A stretch of DNA of 64,000 bases from Choristoneura fumiferana (lineage: Eukaryota > Arthropoda > Insecta > Lepidoptera > Tortricidae): the NCBI RefSeq assembly GCF_025370935.1, contig NC_133473.1:13790127-13854126 (forward strand). The letters are read 5' to 3'. The position numbers and the translations under genes were made by a program. How positions within the stretch are numbered: position 1 is the stretch's first letter; each line of letters begins with the position of its first letter. The notes beneath the pieces are model-generated. The model saw nothing but the letters and a program-made list of their open reading frames with translations. It was not told the DNA's origin and made no database searches. Of this stretch, positions 33,721 to 44,100 are shown one piece after another.

Positions 33721-35337
33721 GCCCACCTCTCTTTTTTAATTAAAGTTTTAGTTTTAGTTATTTTATTTTATTAGTAGTTTTAGTCCTATAGAAAATTGTG
33801 GATTATTTATTTATTATTTATTTAGATTTTTTTTACGTGTATTTTGAGTATGCCTAACTTGAGTTATAGAGCAAAAAATTGCAAAAAATGGCAAAAAAGT
33901 ATGTTGTCACTTTATGACATCTCAGACAAGTGGTTAGAAAATTGACACGAGTAGTTCTTTGCTGTTATAAAAAGGAATGTAAGCTAATTTGTTATTACCA
34001 ACAGCAAAAATAACGTTTTCAGAATTTTCAGGAAAAGAATGTGTTCTTTCGCATGATTCATCAAACAGGTGTTTTACATACGTTGATACCGATACATTCG
34101 TAGATATTGATTAGTCATAGTTTAGATATCGCTTATTGTAAACACTTTATAAACGTCAGTTTCGTCTCTATAGAAGTTTATAATGTAACTGTGTATATTG
34201 CTTCCACTCAGTTTTTCTTCTTCATAATGTGATATTCAAAGAGTTGAGGGAAATAGGGTTTTTTTTGTATGTCTGTAAATTCTAAATTGCGCATAAAATA
34301 AATTAAAAGAAAAACAAAATACATGTGACTATACAGAAAAAGTACAGACGAGTTTATCCTTGATAAGGAATCTCTTCCAGCCAATCAAATTAAAAGAGGT
34401 AATGTCTAAATTATAAGAAAATTTTACAAATCTATCTTTTTTGGTTTTTGGTATTCGTGTTTGGTTTTTACACGTTCGAAGCTACTAGTAGTTGAATTGA
34501 AATTTCGGGATTTCGTAAAAATTCCCCTGGAAATTTCCAAAAATTTAATTGATTGATTATAAGTAGTGGATTTATTTAACGTAATAATTTATTTAAAGTA
34601 ATAAAAATACCCTTCAAATTGTATATCTCTAATGCATGCTGTTGACGTTTTAGATGGTTTTAGGATACCGACCCCGAGATAAAAATGAGCCTATATGTTA
34701 TTCAAGCCTTGTCCAGCTGTTTTAGCGTGAAGGAGTAAATAAACACACACACGCCTTGTGTAAGTAATATTCGCATTTCAATTATTAGTTAGATTTGGTC
34801 TTTGTCACTCTCCTCTGATATAAGTTAACTAGATCCTCTATTCGACACAGTCTAACTAAACGATATCGAATGATATTTACTCGTACGGGTAGGTCACATT
34901 ACAATTGACTAATGCATAAGAATGGTAATCCAAATCTACATAATATGCGCTTCACTATCTAATTGTGATCTCAATTGTTTATATATATAGAATATGAACC
35001 TATGGCTTTGCATTGTCATGAAGCTCGATTTAAGACACTAACGACACTGAATCATATCACTGGGTGTGCTAATTAAAAAGTGCAAGCGTGGAAAGTGACC
35101 AATAATTTAAATAAACTGGTATCGATATCAAAAATTGACAAGTGAAGATAAATGTACAGCCCTATTTCAGTACTCGATCGTCTCACAACATAACACACAT
35201 GATATCATGCTCATTTAGGTGTTTCATGCGTCTAATTGGCTCTGTGCTGTGCTGTGATGACGCTCAAACTACAAGCCAAATGCATTCAATTTAATAAAAA
35301 CTTTACAGACTCCAAAAATAATCAGGACAGTAACTAA
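33721..35337. other. Gene-free AT-rich DNA
   Basis: 34665-34755 resembles a widespread lepidopteran repeat fragment (gaccccgagataaaaatgag, cctatatgttattcaagcc, ttagcgtgaaggagtaa). Nothing else is recognised; there is no gene. Confidence 0.4.
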
Positions 35338-35620
35338 AAACCGCGGACACGCCCAAAATAGGGTTCCGTAGCCAATACGAAAAAATTAAGTAATATTTTT
35401 CTAAGGATTTCGTATTTTATACGGAATCTTCCAAGTTTAGGTATATTTTATACCTTAGGCTGCTATTTACTCTTAAACTAAGTACTTATAATTCTCAAGC
35501 AAACTTAGCCGTCATAGTTTACCCCACTATGTCTATGGGAGGTACTCTAAAAAAATTTTTTTAGTTTTTTCAATGTACCATTTTGTCGGCATAGTTTACA
35601 TAAAATATCTATACATAAAA
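35338..35620 (+). repeat. 'gggttccgtagcc' repeat, 3'-shortened copy
   Basis: Starts cgcggacacgcccaaaatag, then ggttccgtagccaatacg, ttccaagtttaggtatattt and ccttaggctgctatttactc. It jumps from catagtttacc directly to ccactatgtctatgggaggt, missing the 200 bp seen in other copies. Confidence 0.65.
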
Positions 35621-35845
35621 TTTAATATTATTTATGTTTCTGCGCGTTGATCACTTAAAAGTCTGTGCCCAATAATTCATATTACTATAATAAATAACAT
35701 ACTATATAACAGACGTGCGTGCGTAGACTACAGTATCCTGGGATGCACTCATCAGATCCCGGCTTGGTGACAGTAGTGGGACCAACTCGGAAGTATATCT
35801 TCCAGATTAAAAATGAAATTTTGAAAATCAGTCCACAGTTATGAC

Positions 35846-36262
35846 AAAAAACCGGCCAAGAGCGTGTCGGACAGGCCCGAAATAGCGTTCCGTAGCCATT
35901 ACGAAAAAAATTAAGTAATATTTTTCTAAGGATTTCGTATTTTGTACGGAATATTCCTAGTTTAGGTATATTTTATACCTTAGGCTGCTATTTACTCTCA
36001 AACTACTAATATTTAAAACTAAGAAAACTTAACCATTATAGTTTTCTTAGTAAGTTTGATATAATTTACGCTACACACTCGATTTTAATGAAAATTTGCA
36101 CTTTAAAGTTGAATATTTTGCAAAAAAATCACTGAATCGAAAAATCGTTTTTGCAACCCTCTAATGTTTATAAAAGACCTATCCAACGATACCCCAGACT
36201 ACAAGGTTGGATGAGAAAAAAAAATCACCCCACTTTACGTCCATGGGAGGTATTTGCTACCG
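35846..36262 (+). repeat. 'gggttccgtagcc' repeat, second tandem-oriented copy
   Basis: Same strand and family as the copy 230 bp upstream. It starts aaaaaccggccaagagcgtg and retains the middle block lost there (cgattttaatgaaaatttgc, ctgaatcgaaaaatcg). It stops at catgggaggta. The next bases (tttgctaccggttatagg) do not match the family. Confidence 0.65.
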
Positions 36263-36609
36263 GTTATAGGATATGCTGGTTATAGTCAGTAGTTTAATCT
36301 GCATAGAAAAAAAAATCCACACGCTCTAAGCTTATTCTCCTGACAATTGGTAATAAATACTACAAAAAACTTCAACAGATCTTCGTCTTAGACATGCGTA
36401 AAATATCAGTTTTCCTTTCCTTTACTTACTTACTTTTATTGAGTGTTAAATGCATATCTACATGCATATTCAACGGTTGTCTGGGTATACCTGTCTTTAA
36501 GGATATTGCAGTCAGGTTGCTCTAGTTTTATTAAATCATTCATAAATATCTGTGAAACGAGGAACTTTTCCCACATCTTCAATTATACTTGCTTGAAAAT
36601 AAACTAAAA

Positions 36610-36793
36610 CAGTGCCCTTAGTGTAAGTTTTCGGTTACAAAATTAAATTAGTTAAAATCTCAATTTATATGGAAACACGGACAGCGCCTCTAGCGGAACA
36701 TTTGCGATGTTCGTGTTTCCATACAAATTGAGATTTTGACGCGAACGCGATCGAGACGAATTTTGTAACCGAAAACTTACACTAAGGGTACAG
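36610..36793. mobile_element. Foldback MITE, 'taagttttcggttacaaaat' family, best copy
   Basis: It starts cagtgcccttagtgtaag and ends cttacactaagggtacag. Inverted arms are about 75 bp and include tcggttacaaaatt and gaaacacggaca. The interior carries cgcctctagcggaacatttg. The left arm lacks the gatcgcgttcgcg block that the right arm retains. No target duplication is clear. Confidence 0.75.
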
Positions 36794-37059
36794 GGGACCG
36801 ATTTCGCGAAATTTGAAATACGAGTAGAGTAGTTGCGAATTACAGCTCTGATTAAGTATTCTTGTCAGCTATATAGTCGATATTTTAGTTTATGCTGTAG
36901 GTAGCTTTGTTGCAACAAACAGATTTTTCTCCAGGTAGAAAATACCGAAGCTGAGCTTTGTATAAAGATCTTACATCACATTGTGCAACACAAATAATAA
37001 GATCATCACTTCAAATAACATAATTTGGTCAATAATAATAGTAACAGTGCTAAGAGCCG

Positions 37060-37140
37060 GTCCACGCGCAGTCACGAGGCGCATGCGCAGGGCGACGCGG
37101 AAGTCACACACTTCCGCATGCCGCCATCTTGGCTCACACC
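37060..37140. promoter_or_regulatory. Promoter-like cluster: NRF1-, ETS- and Pho/YY1-type motifs
   Basis: GCGCATGCGC (37079-37088) is a perfect NRF1-type palindrome. GCGGAAGT (37097-37104) and CTTCCGC (37111-37117) are divergent ETS-type cores. CGCCATCTTGGC (37122-37133) is an extended Pho/YY1 site. The combination is typical of broadly active metazoan promoters. No gene start is recognisable nearby; the open frame 37025-37225 passing through looks compositional. Function is inferred from motifs only. Confidence 0.5.
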
Positions 37141-37144
37141 TTGC

Positions 37145-37913
37145 GCTGCGTCTGATTTAGCCGTATTAATTGGTAGGATCATTGCGCTGGTGATTATTAC
37201 ACGCGCGTTTTTCTGCTGCTGCTGACCTGCTGTTATAATAAATAGGTCCAATTTTGAAAGTCAATTTCATCCCACTTCCAGTATAGTCAGATTGACTAGA
37301 AATTTAGTACATATACGTTAGTTGGATGACAATGCAATTACGGTTAACAAAAGCAGTCAGGAAAAAGCTTGTGTTAAAAAATATTTTCTTACAAAAACTT
37401 ATTGCAACGGAAAAATCACTGTTTAACCCTGTTATTAATTTTTTCACGCAACCGAATTGCATGCAGCGTATGCAATACACGCACAGCTCGCAGTCAAGAA
37501 TCCTCACCCCTCTCTTTCTAATTACGGAATAACGCACTGGAACAAAAAGAGATGACCCACATTCTGGAGCGGCGTGCGAGATCGGGTGCACACCGTTGCA
37601 CAATTACGTGTTAGAAGATGGGGTTATGCACTCTGAATATAACGGAACATAGTGATGTGAATTTTCTCGCCCTAATACCGTTTTTGCATGCTTTTTCCGA
37701 TTCTGTAATGTGCACGGGACTTGTGCAACGGTTGACACGGCTCGCTGTATTAGGTACGAGTCGGCGTGAATTATTTGTCCAAAGTAGGTTGAAAATTATC
37801 ACAAGGTGACATTTTGAACGTAAAATGCCGTTTCCTTGTTGTTACAGGTTTCAATGTGCACCTGCAATAATAAATTGGTGTATTAAGTATGTAAGTAATT
37901 AATGTGTATTCTA
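37145..37913. other. Gene-free DNA
   Basis: Open frames occur on both strands (37304-37603 minus, 37618-37809 plus and minus), but they overlap each other and lack any domain. If the upstream cluster is a promoter, a short noncoding or first exon could lie here; I cannot define one. Confidence 0.35.
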
Positions 37914-38265
37914 TATACAAATTTTTAGAACTCGTTCAAACTATATATATATATTAATACGATTTTACGAATTTTGCACTTCGTATAGGCAAAGAATACT
38001 AACTATTACTACGTAAAGAAGCGACACTCACCTCCCCCTGAGACTTAGCACAGCAATAAATAATGATTGCTTTTCAACTGCATCGTCTTACAAAAAATTT
38101 CAATCGCAGTCAGCGAGCAGTGCAAATCGTCGATTGATACCGCAATGGATACCGAGCGATTTGAGCATGGTTATCGACAGCACTTTTATATATATATATA
38201 TAAGATAGATAGATTTATTTGATTATAAATTTGAACTAGTTTGAACGAGTTCTAAAAATTTGTAT
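37914..38265. mobile_element. 352-bp MITE with 29-bp terminal inverted repeats
   Basis: tatacaaatttttagaactc at the left end and gagttctaaaaatttgtata at the right are reverse complements; the inverted repeat extends to 29 bp. The interior carries gaagcgacactcacctcccc and ccgcaatggataccgagcga. A related interior lies inverted at 41487-41720. Confidence 0.75.
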
Positions 38266-38280
38266 AAAGAATTATATATG

Positions 38281-38421
38281 TGTTGCTAAGCGCAAAACTC
38301 GGGAACGACTGGTCCGATTTCGCTATTTCTTTTTTTGTTGTGTTCATTACTGTCAGGAGAAGGTTTTTATGGAAGATAATACAGAAAAAACAACGGGGGC
38401 AAAGCCGCGGGCAACAGCTAG
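38281..38421 (+). mobile_element. Helitron-like 3' fragment
   Basis: It contains gttgctaagcgcaaaactcg, ggaacgactggtccgatttc and ends caaagccgcgggcaacagct with the closing CTAG. The 5' part seen in other copies is missing. Confidence 0.5.
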
Positions 38422-38629
38422 TACCTACCTAATAAATTTATACTAAAAATAATAAATTTATACTTAAAAATAATTAATTAAACAAATACAATACCTACTT
38501 ACATGATCTATTTTATGTTTTTTTCCCTAAAGCCAAGCAATTAAGATTTTTAAACCAAAAGATTTTTTTTATCTAAGTAGGTACCTAAGTTAATTTAATC
38601 CATACTAATATTATAAATGCGAAAGTAAC

Positions 38630-38630
<1 letters not shown>

Positions 38631-38662
<32 letters not shown>
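38631..38662. repeat. (CTGT)8 microsatellite
   Basis: Uninterrupted ctgt units inside the Helitron-like element. Confidence 0.9.
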
Positions 38663-38780
38663 TACGCTTTCACGCCTAAACCGCTGAACCGATTTAGATG
38701 AAATTTGGTACAGAGATAAAATAGACCCTGGGAAAGAACATAGGCTATCTTTTATCGCGAAAAAGAGGCTTTAAGGGGTT

Positions 38781-39350
38781 GAAATAGGGGATGAAAGTTT
38801 ATATAGTGGAAGTTCGTCGCTGTCGAAGATAAAACCATGAAACTTGGAATTTAGGCACTTAATAAGAAATAAATCGATATTTGTTTGAGGTTTTTTGAAA
38901 ATTCGACCGGTGAGGGGATGAAATAGGGGATGAAAGGACGCAAGGTCGTCATTATCGAATATAAATAGATGAATCTTTATTAAACTTGCCATTTCGGCAC
39001 GTGAAAAGAGATAAATAGATATCTGTTCGCCCGTTTTTTAAATTTTTTTCTGTGAGGGGGTGAAATAGGGGATGAAAGTTTATATGGAAGATCGTCATTG
39101 TCGAAGATAAATCGATGGTTCTTTATGAAACTTGGCATTTGGGCACGTGATATGAGATAAATAGATATCTGTTCGCGCGTTTTTAAAAAATCTTCCTGTG
39201 AGGGGTGAAATAGGGGATGAAACTTTATATGGAAGATCGTCATTGTCGAAGATAAATCGATGGTTCTTTATGAAACTTGGCATTGGGCTACTTAGGTATA
39301 AGAAATAAATAGATATTTGTTTAAGCGTTTTTGAAAATGTTACCTGCGAG
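38781..39350. repeat. Four tandem units of 139-145 bp
   Basis: The marker gaaataggggatgaaa occurs at 38781, 38920, 39062 and 39207. Each unit also carries gatcgtcattgtcgaagata or a variant, tgaaacttggcattt and agataaatagatatctgttc. Unit length drifts upward, and the last two units are the most alike. Confidence 0.8.
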
Positions 39351-39355
39351 GGGAT

Positions 39356-39802
39356 GGTGCAGTGTTAGCAGAGCCTTCTAAGCTCATAAGCAAAATGTAC
39401 GCAATGTGGGGGTCATTTTAGATGGCTTATTCACATAAACAGTCAGACATGAAAAATATGATTTTCAGATTTTTCTTATTTATTGTGCTATAAGAGCTAC
39501 CTTTATGCAAAATTCCAAGTTTCTAGGACAGCCGGAAGTACCCTATAACTTTTTCTGTTGAGGCAATTTGTATGGAAACACCTTTTTAACGACTGTAGCT
39601 TTTGATTGCCTTGACTTAGAAGTTTGATTTTTTCACAGCTTTCGGGACTATTGACCTGAGTTTAGGGTTTTAATTTCAACTCGATACCTAACTCCGCGCG
39701 TTTACGAGATAAAGGGTCTTGACAGACAGACGGACGGACGGACAGCAAAGTAATCCTACAAGGGTTCCATTTTTTTCTTTTTAGGTACGGAACCCTTAAA
39801 AA
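39356..39802 (+). repeat. Interspersed repeat nested in the Helitron-like element
   Basis: It runs from gtgcagtgttagcagagcct through ctgacagacagacggacgga-type sequence (gacagacagacggacggacg) to ttttaggtacggaacccttaaaa. It interrupts the host between tgcgagggga and catttgctctggcgctt, where the host's repeat unit would continue. Confidence 0.55.
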
Positions 39803-40208
39803 CATTTGCTCTGGCGCTTTTCAAATTTCGACCTATTTACTTGAAAATATGGGGATGAAAGTTCTTAAGGAATTCCAAACAAGTTACTACATATTTATCG
39901 GAAATATGTGTAGCTATGCTAAGTAAAAATGCACTATGAAGAATTAGTCCTTTTGTGTTGGAAGAGTAGAATACACGTCGTATTGCTAAAATATGACTAC
40001 CCGCAAAATATTTATGTTTTACGCAAAGAACATCGGACTGACGGATGTATGGAACAACAAAAAAAAATAGTTTATATTTGTAGCAATGTATTAAAATAGG
40101 TTATTTTTGATAAACCATAGAAGTTTCTATGTACTATTATATCCTATATAAATTAAATACTTCCCAAAATTACTATTCCACGCGGACGAAGTCGCGGGCA
40201 AAAGCTAG

Positions 40209-41486
40209 TCATACATATTTTAATAATACTTTTTTTGTGTAGGTATATTTTTTCATAAATTATGACGTAGGTCGCACCAGTCGCGACGAAGTCCGAAAAG
40301 AGGTTCATTCATGCAGGTCAACCTGCATGAATGTAGGATTTTCTACGCTTTTATATGCGAGTTGAAAAAAAACGTGGAGCGTGTTTAGTGGGAGTATATT
40401 AAAATCAAGGATTTCAAAAAGCGAGTATAAGAAAATCAATTCACACAGTACTTACAAACGTGATGGAGGGAGAGGGACTAACTATAGAAAACATTATTTA
40501 AAGCATAATATTTGCCATAACAATAAACAATACGACTGAGCTGGACTTTTCTAAACCATAATGTGGGTAGCCGCCTCACGCTTTTTTCTCGCGTATAATT
40601 TCCATTCCTCTTATGCTATGCGATAATAACTTATGAATACATAACAAAATGGAAGGCATCGGGTCGGTAGATATGTATCTTTGCGAGTTAAATTTCATAA
40701 CGCCTATGTGGAATGCTACAACGTTAAGCAAGCTTCAGGATTAGGTAACTGAGCATAGTTCCGAGGGAGATTTAACATCCTGCTTTATGGACGAAGGCAG
40801 GTTTCTGTTTCAACAGCCACACTCTCTTTTCAGATTACAAAATCTATCACCGTAGGTCTCGAGTATAGTTTCCCGGGCAGCTAAAATTACTTTGAAAAAC
40901 CTGAGAAACCCTTCCTTCTCGTCGATATGCGTCAAAAAAAAACACATGGAATAATATTAGGCCCAATGGAAATGAGGATTTGGGAGTTTTAGATTTAGTA
41001 ACTGCTATTTAAATATTACTTAAATTGATGCTTTTGATATTAAGCAATGATTAGATATGTACTTAGTTCTTTAAATATGTCAAGCAAGTGTGACCACAAT
41101 TTTTCTGTTTCGTAACACTGACAGCTGGCGAAAGGCTGGCTATATAATTTCCCTGTCATATTGGCGTGACCCCCTGAATAGCAAATTACGGCATCTCGCT
41201 TATTTATCGCTCTTTTTCCCTAAACAACAGTGGCGAAGCGTTCATAGAACCCCATTCCCATTGGCTTGCCCATTATTTATAAAATAGGACTACAGGATAT
41301 ACATGACTTATGAAAGATATATGCGATCTTTGATTCGGCTTTACCACGAAAATATCTGACGCTAAGCCACTGCTAAACAATTACTTTTTTGGTGCCGAAT
41401 TATTTTGTAGGCCACAAACGGAAGCCGCCGACGAGCGATGCGACCGGATCAGCGACGCGGCGCGAGCGGACACGGTGTCACAAAAG
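40209..41486. other. Gene-free DNA with one short perfect palindrome
   Basis: 40306-40333 is cattcatgcaggt, ca, acctgcatgaatg: 13-bp arms with a 2-nt centre. A GC-rich CpG patch lies at 41415-41480. The frame 41090-41287 has no recognised domain. Confidence 0.5.
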
Positions 41487-41720
41487 TGCTGTCGATAACC
41501 ATGCTCAAATCGCTCGGTATCCATTGCGGTATCAATCGACGATTTGCTCGTAAACTGCTCGCTGACTGCGATTGAAATTTTTGTAAGACGATGGAGTTGA
41601 AAAGTAATAATTATTTATATTGCTGTGCTAAGTCTCAGGGGGAGGTGAGTGTCGCTTCTTTACGTAGTAATAGTTAGTACTCTTTGCCTATACGAAGTGC
41701 AAAATTCGAAAATCGTATTA
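41487..41720 (-). mobile_element. Inverted, incomplete copy of the 37914-38265 MITE interior
   Basis: agtgctgtcgataaccatgc, tcaatcgacgatttgct and gcttctttacgtagtaatag are the reverse complement of 37975-38170. The 29-bp terminal repeats are absent here; the copy passes directly into the next MITE at cgaaaatcgtatta. Confidence 0.65.
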
Positions 41721-41721
41721 T

Positions 41722-41815
41722 GCCGTCCCGCTGACGCTTATACTATTTAATACGAGAGTAAGAGAGACGGTCCATACAAACTTCGATTTTCGAATTTTAG
41801 AGTAGCCCCCAGGTC
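41722..41815. mobile_element. MITE fragment, 'ccgtcccgctgacgctta' family, copy 1
   Basis: tgccgtcccgctgacgctta, atactatttaatacgagagt, aagagagacgg and cttcgattttcgaatttt recur inverted at 42375-42490. aaaattcgaaaatc and gattttcgaatttt form short inverted ends. Confidence 0.6.
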
Positions 41816-42374
41816 TATCCCTCGAGTTCCATTGGGTGTTGTTCCCTAATACATGATGTCGTGTCCGACAAAGGCGAACCTTTAGCCTTGTTTATTATTA
41901 TACATCATCATGTTCCCTATTACAGCCCCTGGTATTGTTATGTCGATTTTTGTTCCGATCTATGATCTGCAAATCGCACTGAATTTGTAATATTGGTACG
42001 CAATACTCGCCACACAAATCAAATCACTTACGGTAGAGATTGGACGAGTGCGTGATGTGATACTAAGGGCACGTTAGTATTTTGTGCATTGTTTGTTAGA
42101 GTATCGACCACTTACTGGGTTTATACTTTATTTCGAGTGCATATCGGAGAGTCTAGAATACACGACTTCGTATCAATTACTACTCAACATCCTACATAGT
42201 TATAAACATTTGCTTCCGTCGGACTTACCTACTTAACTACATATCTGAAGTGCTAATTGATTGTTTTTGTCATCATACTCAATAAAGCATTGCTCGTGTA
42301 TTAAGTACTTATACGATAGGTAAGTGCTTAGACATCCCGAACCTATATTGATATACTGGGAGACTGGGAGGCTA
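41816..42374. other. Gene-free DNA
   Basis: No gene or recognised repeat. Confidence 0.4.
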
Positions 42375-42490
42375 CTACAAAAATCGAAGTTCGCACCGTA
42401 CCGTCCCTCTCACTCTCTTATTAAATAATATAAGCGTCAGCGGGATGGCAAGATACGAAATTTGAATTTTGCATTTCGTAGACACAGGCC
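42375..42490. mobile_element. MITE fragment, 'ccgtcccgctgacgctta' family, copy 2
   Basis: Reverse orientation relative to copy 1: aaaatcgaagttcgcaccg, ccgtccctctcactctctta, taagcgtcagcgggatggc and ttttgcatttcgta. Confidence 0.6.
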
Positions 42491-42779
42491 TTGCAGCTAG
42501 CTTAGACCTCTTTGCTCGTAAATAGCAGTACTATCCTCCTGGGTCCCCCGGTCCTCACTTGAGGACAGAAAAAAATTGAACTTTACTTGATTGATGTTTG
42601 GTTCTCAGGAGGCTATGACACCTTAATATTACGATAAACCCGTGGGCAATGACGAGTCAAACGGTCAGCTAGCGCTTTTCTTTTTATGTATTAAGAATAT
42701 TAAAAGGCTAAAAAATAAAGCTACCTATTGCAGTATCTGCTGCTTGAATAAAATATAAATAAACTAAGGTGTATAAAAT

Positions 42780-43430
42780 ATACTTAGTGTTTTATTGTGT
42801 AACCGCTGTGACACAAAATCCCTAAAATTTTTCGACATTGAATATTATTAAATAGACTATAGAATGTCGAAAACCTAAATAAAGAACGTTCGTAATCTAT
42901 AACGTTCGAAATACATACAACACGACTGGTCGAATGAATATAATATCGAAGTACAAAATGAATAATATTATTTGTCATTAACTTGATACACATACGTCTA
43001 GAATGTCGAAAGCCTAAATAAATAATATTTGTTATACAGGTATTTACTCGAAATCATTATTCTAACAAATCGTTACCCCTTAGTGTCGCGAACATTGTAA
43101 AACGCTTCATGAAAAATCGCTACATGAATAAATAATAATGTAATTTGACTTTATGTATTTTGAACGTCATGCATAGTGAGCAGTATATAGATTACAAACG
43201 TTATGAATTTAGACCGTAGAATTTTTAAACTTATGAAAAAAGAAGTTATTATTATCGTATGATATGCAATTTGACCGTACCTATATATTTTGATCGTTTG
43301 AAAAACAATCTTATGGCATTTGATTTTAGATGTTATGCTACGTAACCAAGTACAAGACGTCTAATAAATACTTAATCTAAAATGTCATCAAATTCTACAC
43401 CCACCCAGTCTAAAAAAATTTAATAACCCA
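42780..43430. repeat. AT-rich quasi-repetitive block
   Basis: tagaatgtcgaaaacctaaa (42859) and tagaatgtcgaaagcctaaa (43000) repeat 141 bp apart. Many shorter variants of aacgtt, gaacgt, tttgaccgt and ttatgaat follow. Composition is strongly AT. It resembles the interior of a non-autonomous transposon, but I cannot fix its ends. Confidence 0.4.
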
Positions 43431-44100
43431 CCGGATAGTGAGTGTCCGACCGACCTTTCGGTGTCGGTTTTGGTTTCGACGAGTTTCGGCATTGATTTGC
43501 AGTTTCGCTTTAGTTTCGGTTTATGAAGAAAGTCTACCAAAATTAGAACCGAAACCGAGTTTCGTAGGCTTTAGTGCTGCATTCGGAAGTAGTCGGCGTC
43601 GTGGAGTGGCCTCGACTCCCTTGCATTTCCTAATTTTCTTAGTTGCGTTGTTCTTCTACGTCAAATAAATTAGATAACTCGCTTTTTCTTTACGATTAAG
43701 TAAACTAATAATATTGGCATTACGTAATTTGTTATATGTACCTTTTAGGGAACTATTGTAATTGATTAATAAAATTATAATAATAATAATTTATTTTCAG
43801 ACAATTGTCCATAAAATATTCAGTGTTTGGGCTTAAAATATGTTAGTAATTATAATAGAACAAGTCAAATCTTAAAAGTTACACAAATTAGAACTAAAAT
43901 TAACTAACATGAAATTAGATTTAATTAAAATTACTTTTTGCTTTGAAGACAGTTTATTATTACTTCACTTCACTTTTAGCCCTTGTAACCAAAATTTCGT
44001 TGCGACGGAAACTGTCACATAAACCGAAATTCGGTGTAATTTTCGGTTTCGGCTGCAAATACTAGTTTTGTTCGGATACTAAGCAAGGATAAACGCAGGC
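43431..44100. repeat. Repeat fragments rich in 'cggttt/cgaaacc'
   Basis: cggttttggtttcgac, gtttcgctttagtttcggtt and accgaaaccgagtttcg near 43460-43560, and aaaccgaaattcggtg and tttcggtttcggctgc near 44020-44055, look like two ends of one interspersed element with opposed motifs. The frame 43438-43668 follows the repeat and is not a gene. Confidence 0.35.

Larger units (their letters stand above)
38603..40208 (+). mobile_element. 1.6-kb Helitron-like element with internal tandem repeats
   Basis: The 5' end is tactaatattataaatgcga and the 3' end is ccacgcggacgaagtcgcgg followed by gcaaaagctag, a hairpin plus CTAG. Between lie a ctgt microsatellite (38631-38662), the conserved block ccgctgaaccgatttagatg, four tandem units of about 140 bp (38781-39350), and a nested repeat (39356-39802). 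No Rep/helicase frame exists. Open frames 38771-39283 on the minus strand are products of the tandem repeat. The class rests on the terminus. Confidence 0.6.

Noticed and set aside
36600..36800. 8-bp target duplication for the 36610-36793 MITE (hAT)
   Set aside because: The ends begin CAGTG like some hAT elements, but the flanks (ctaaaa and gggacc) do not match, so no class was assigned.
38771..39283. Three similar minus-strand frames as a gene family
   Set aside because: Their similarity comes from the 140-bp tandem repeat of the Helitron-like element.
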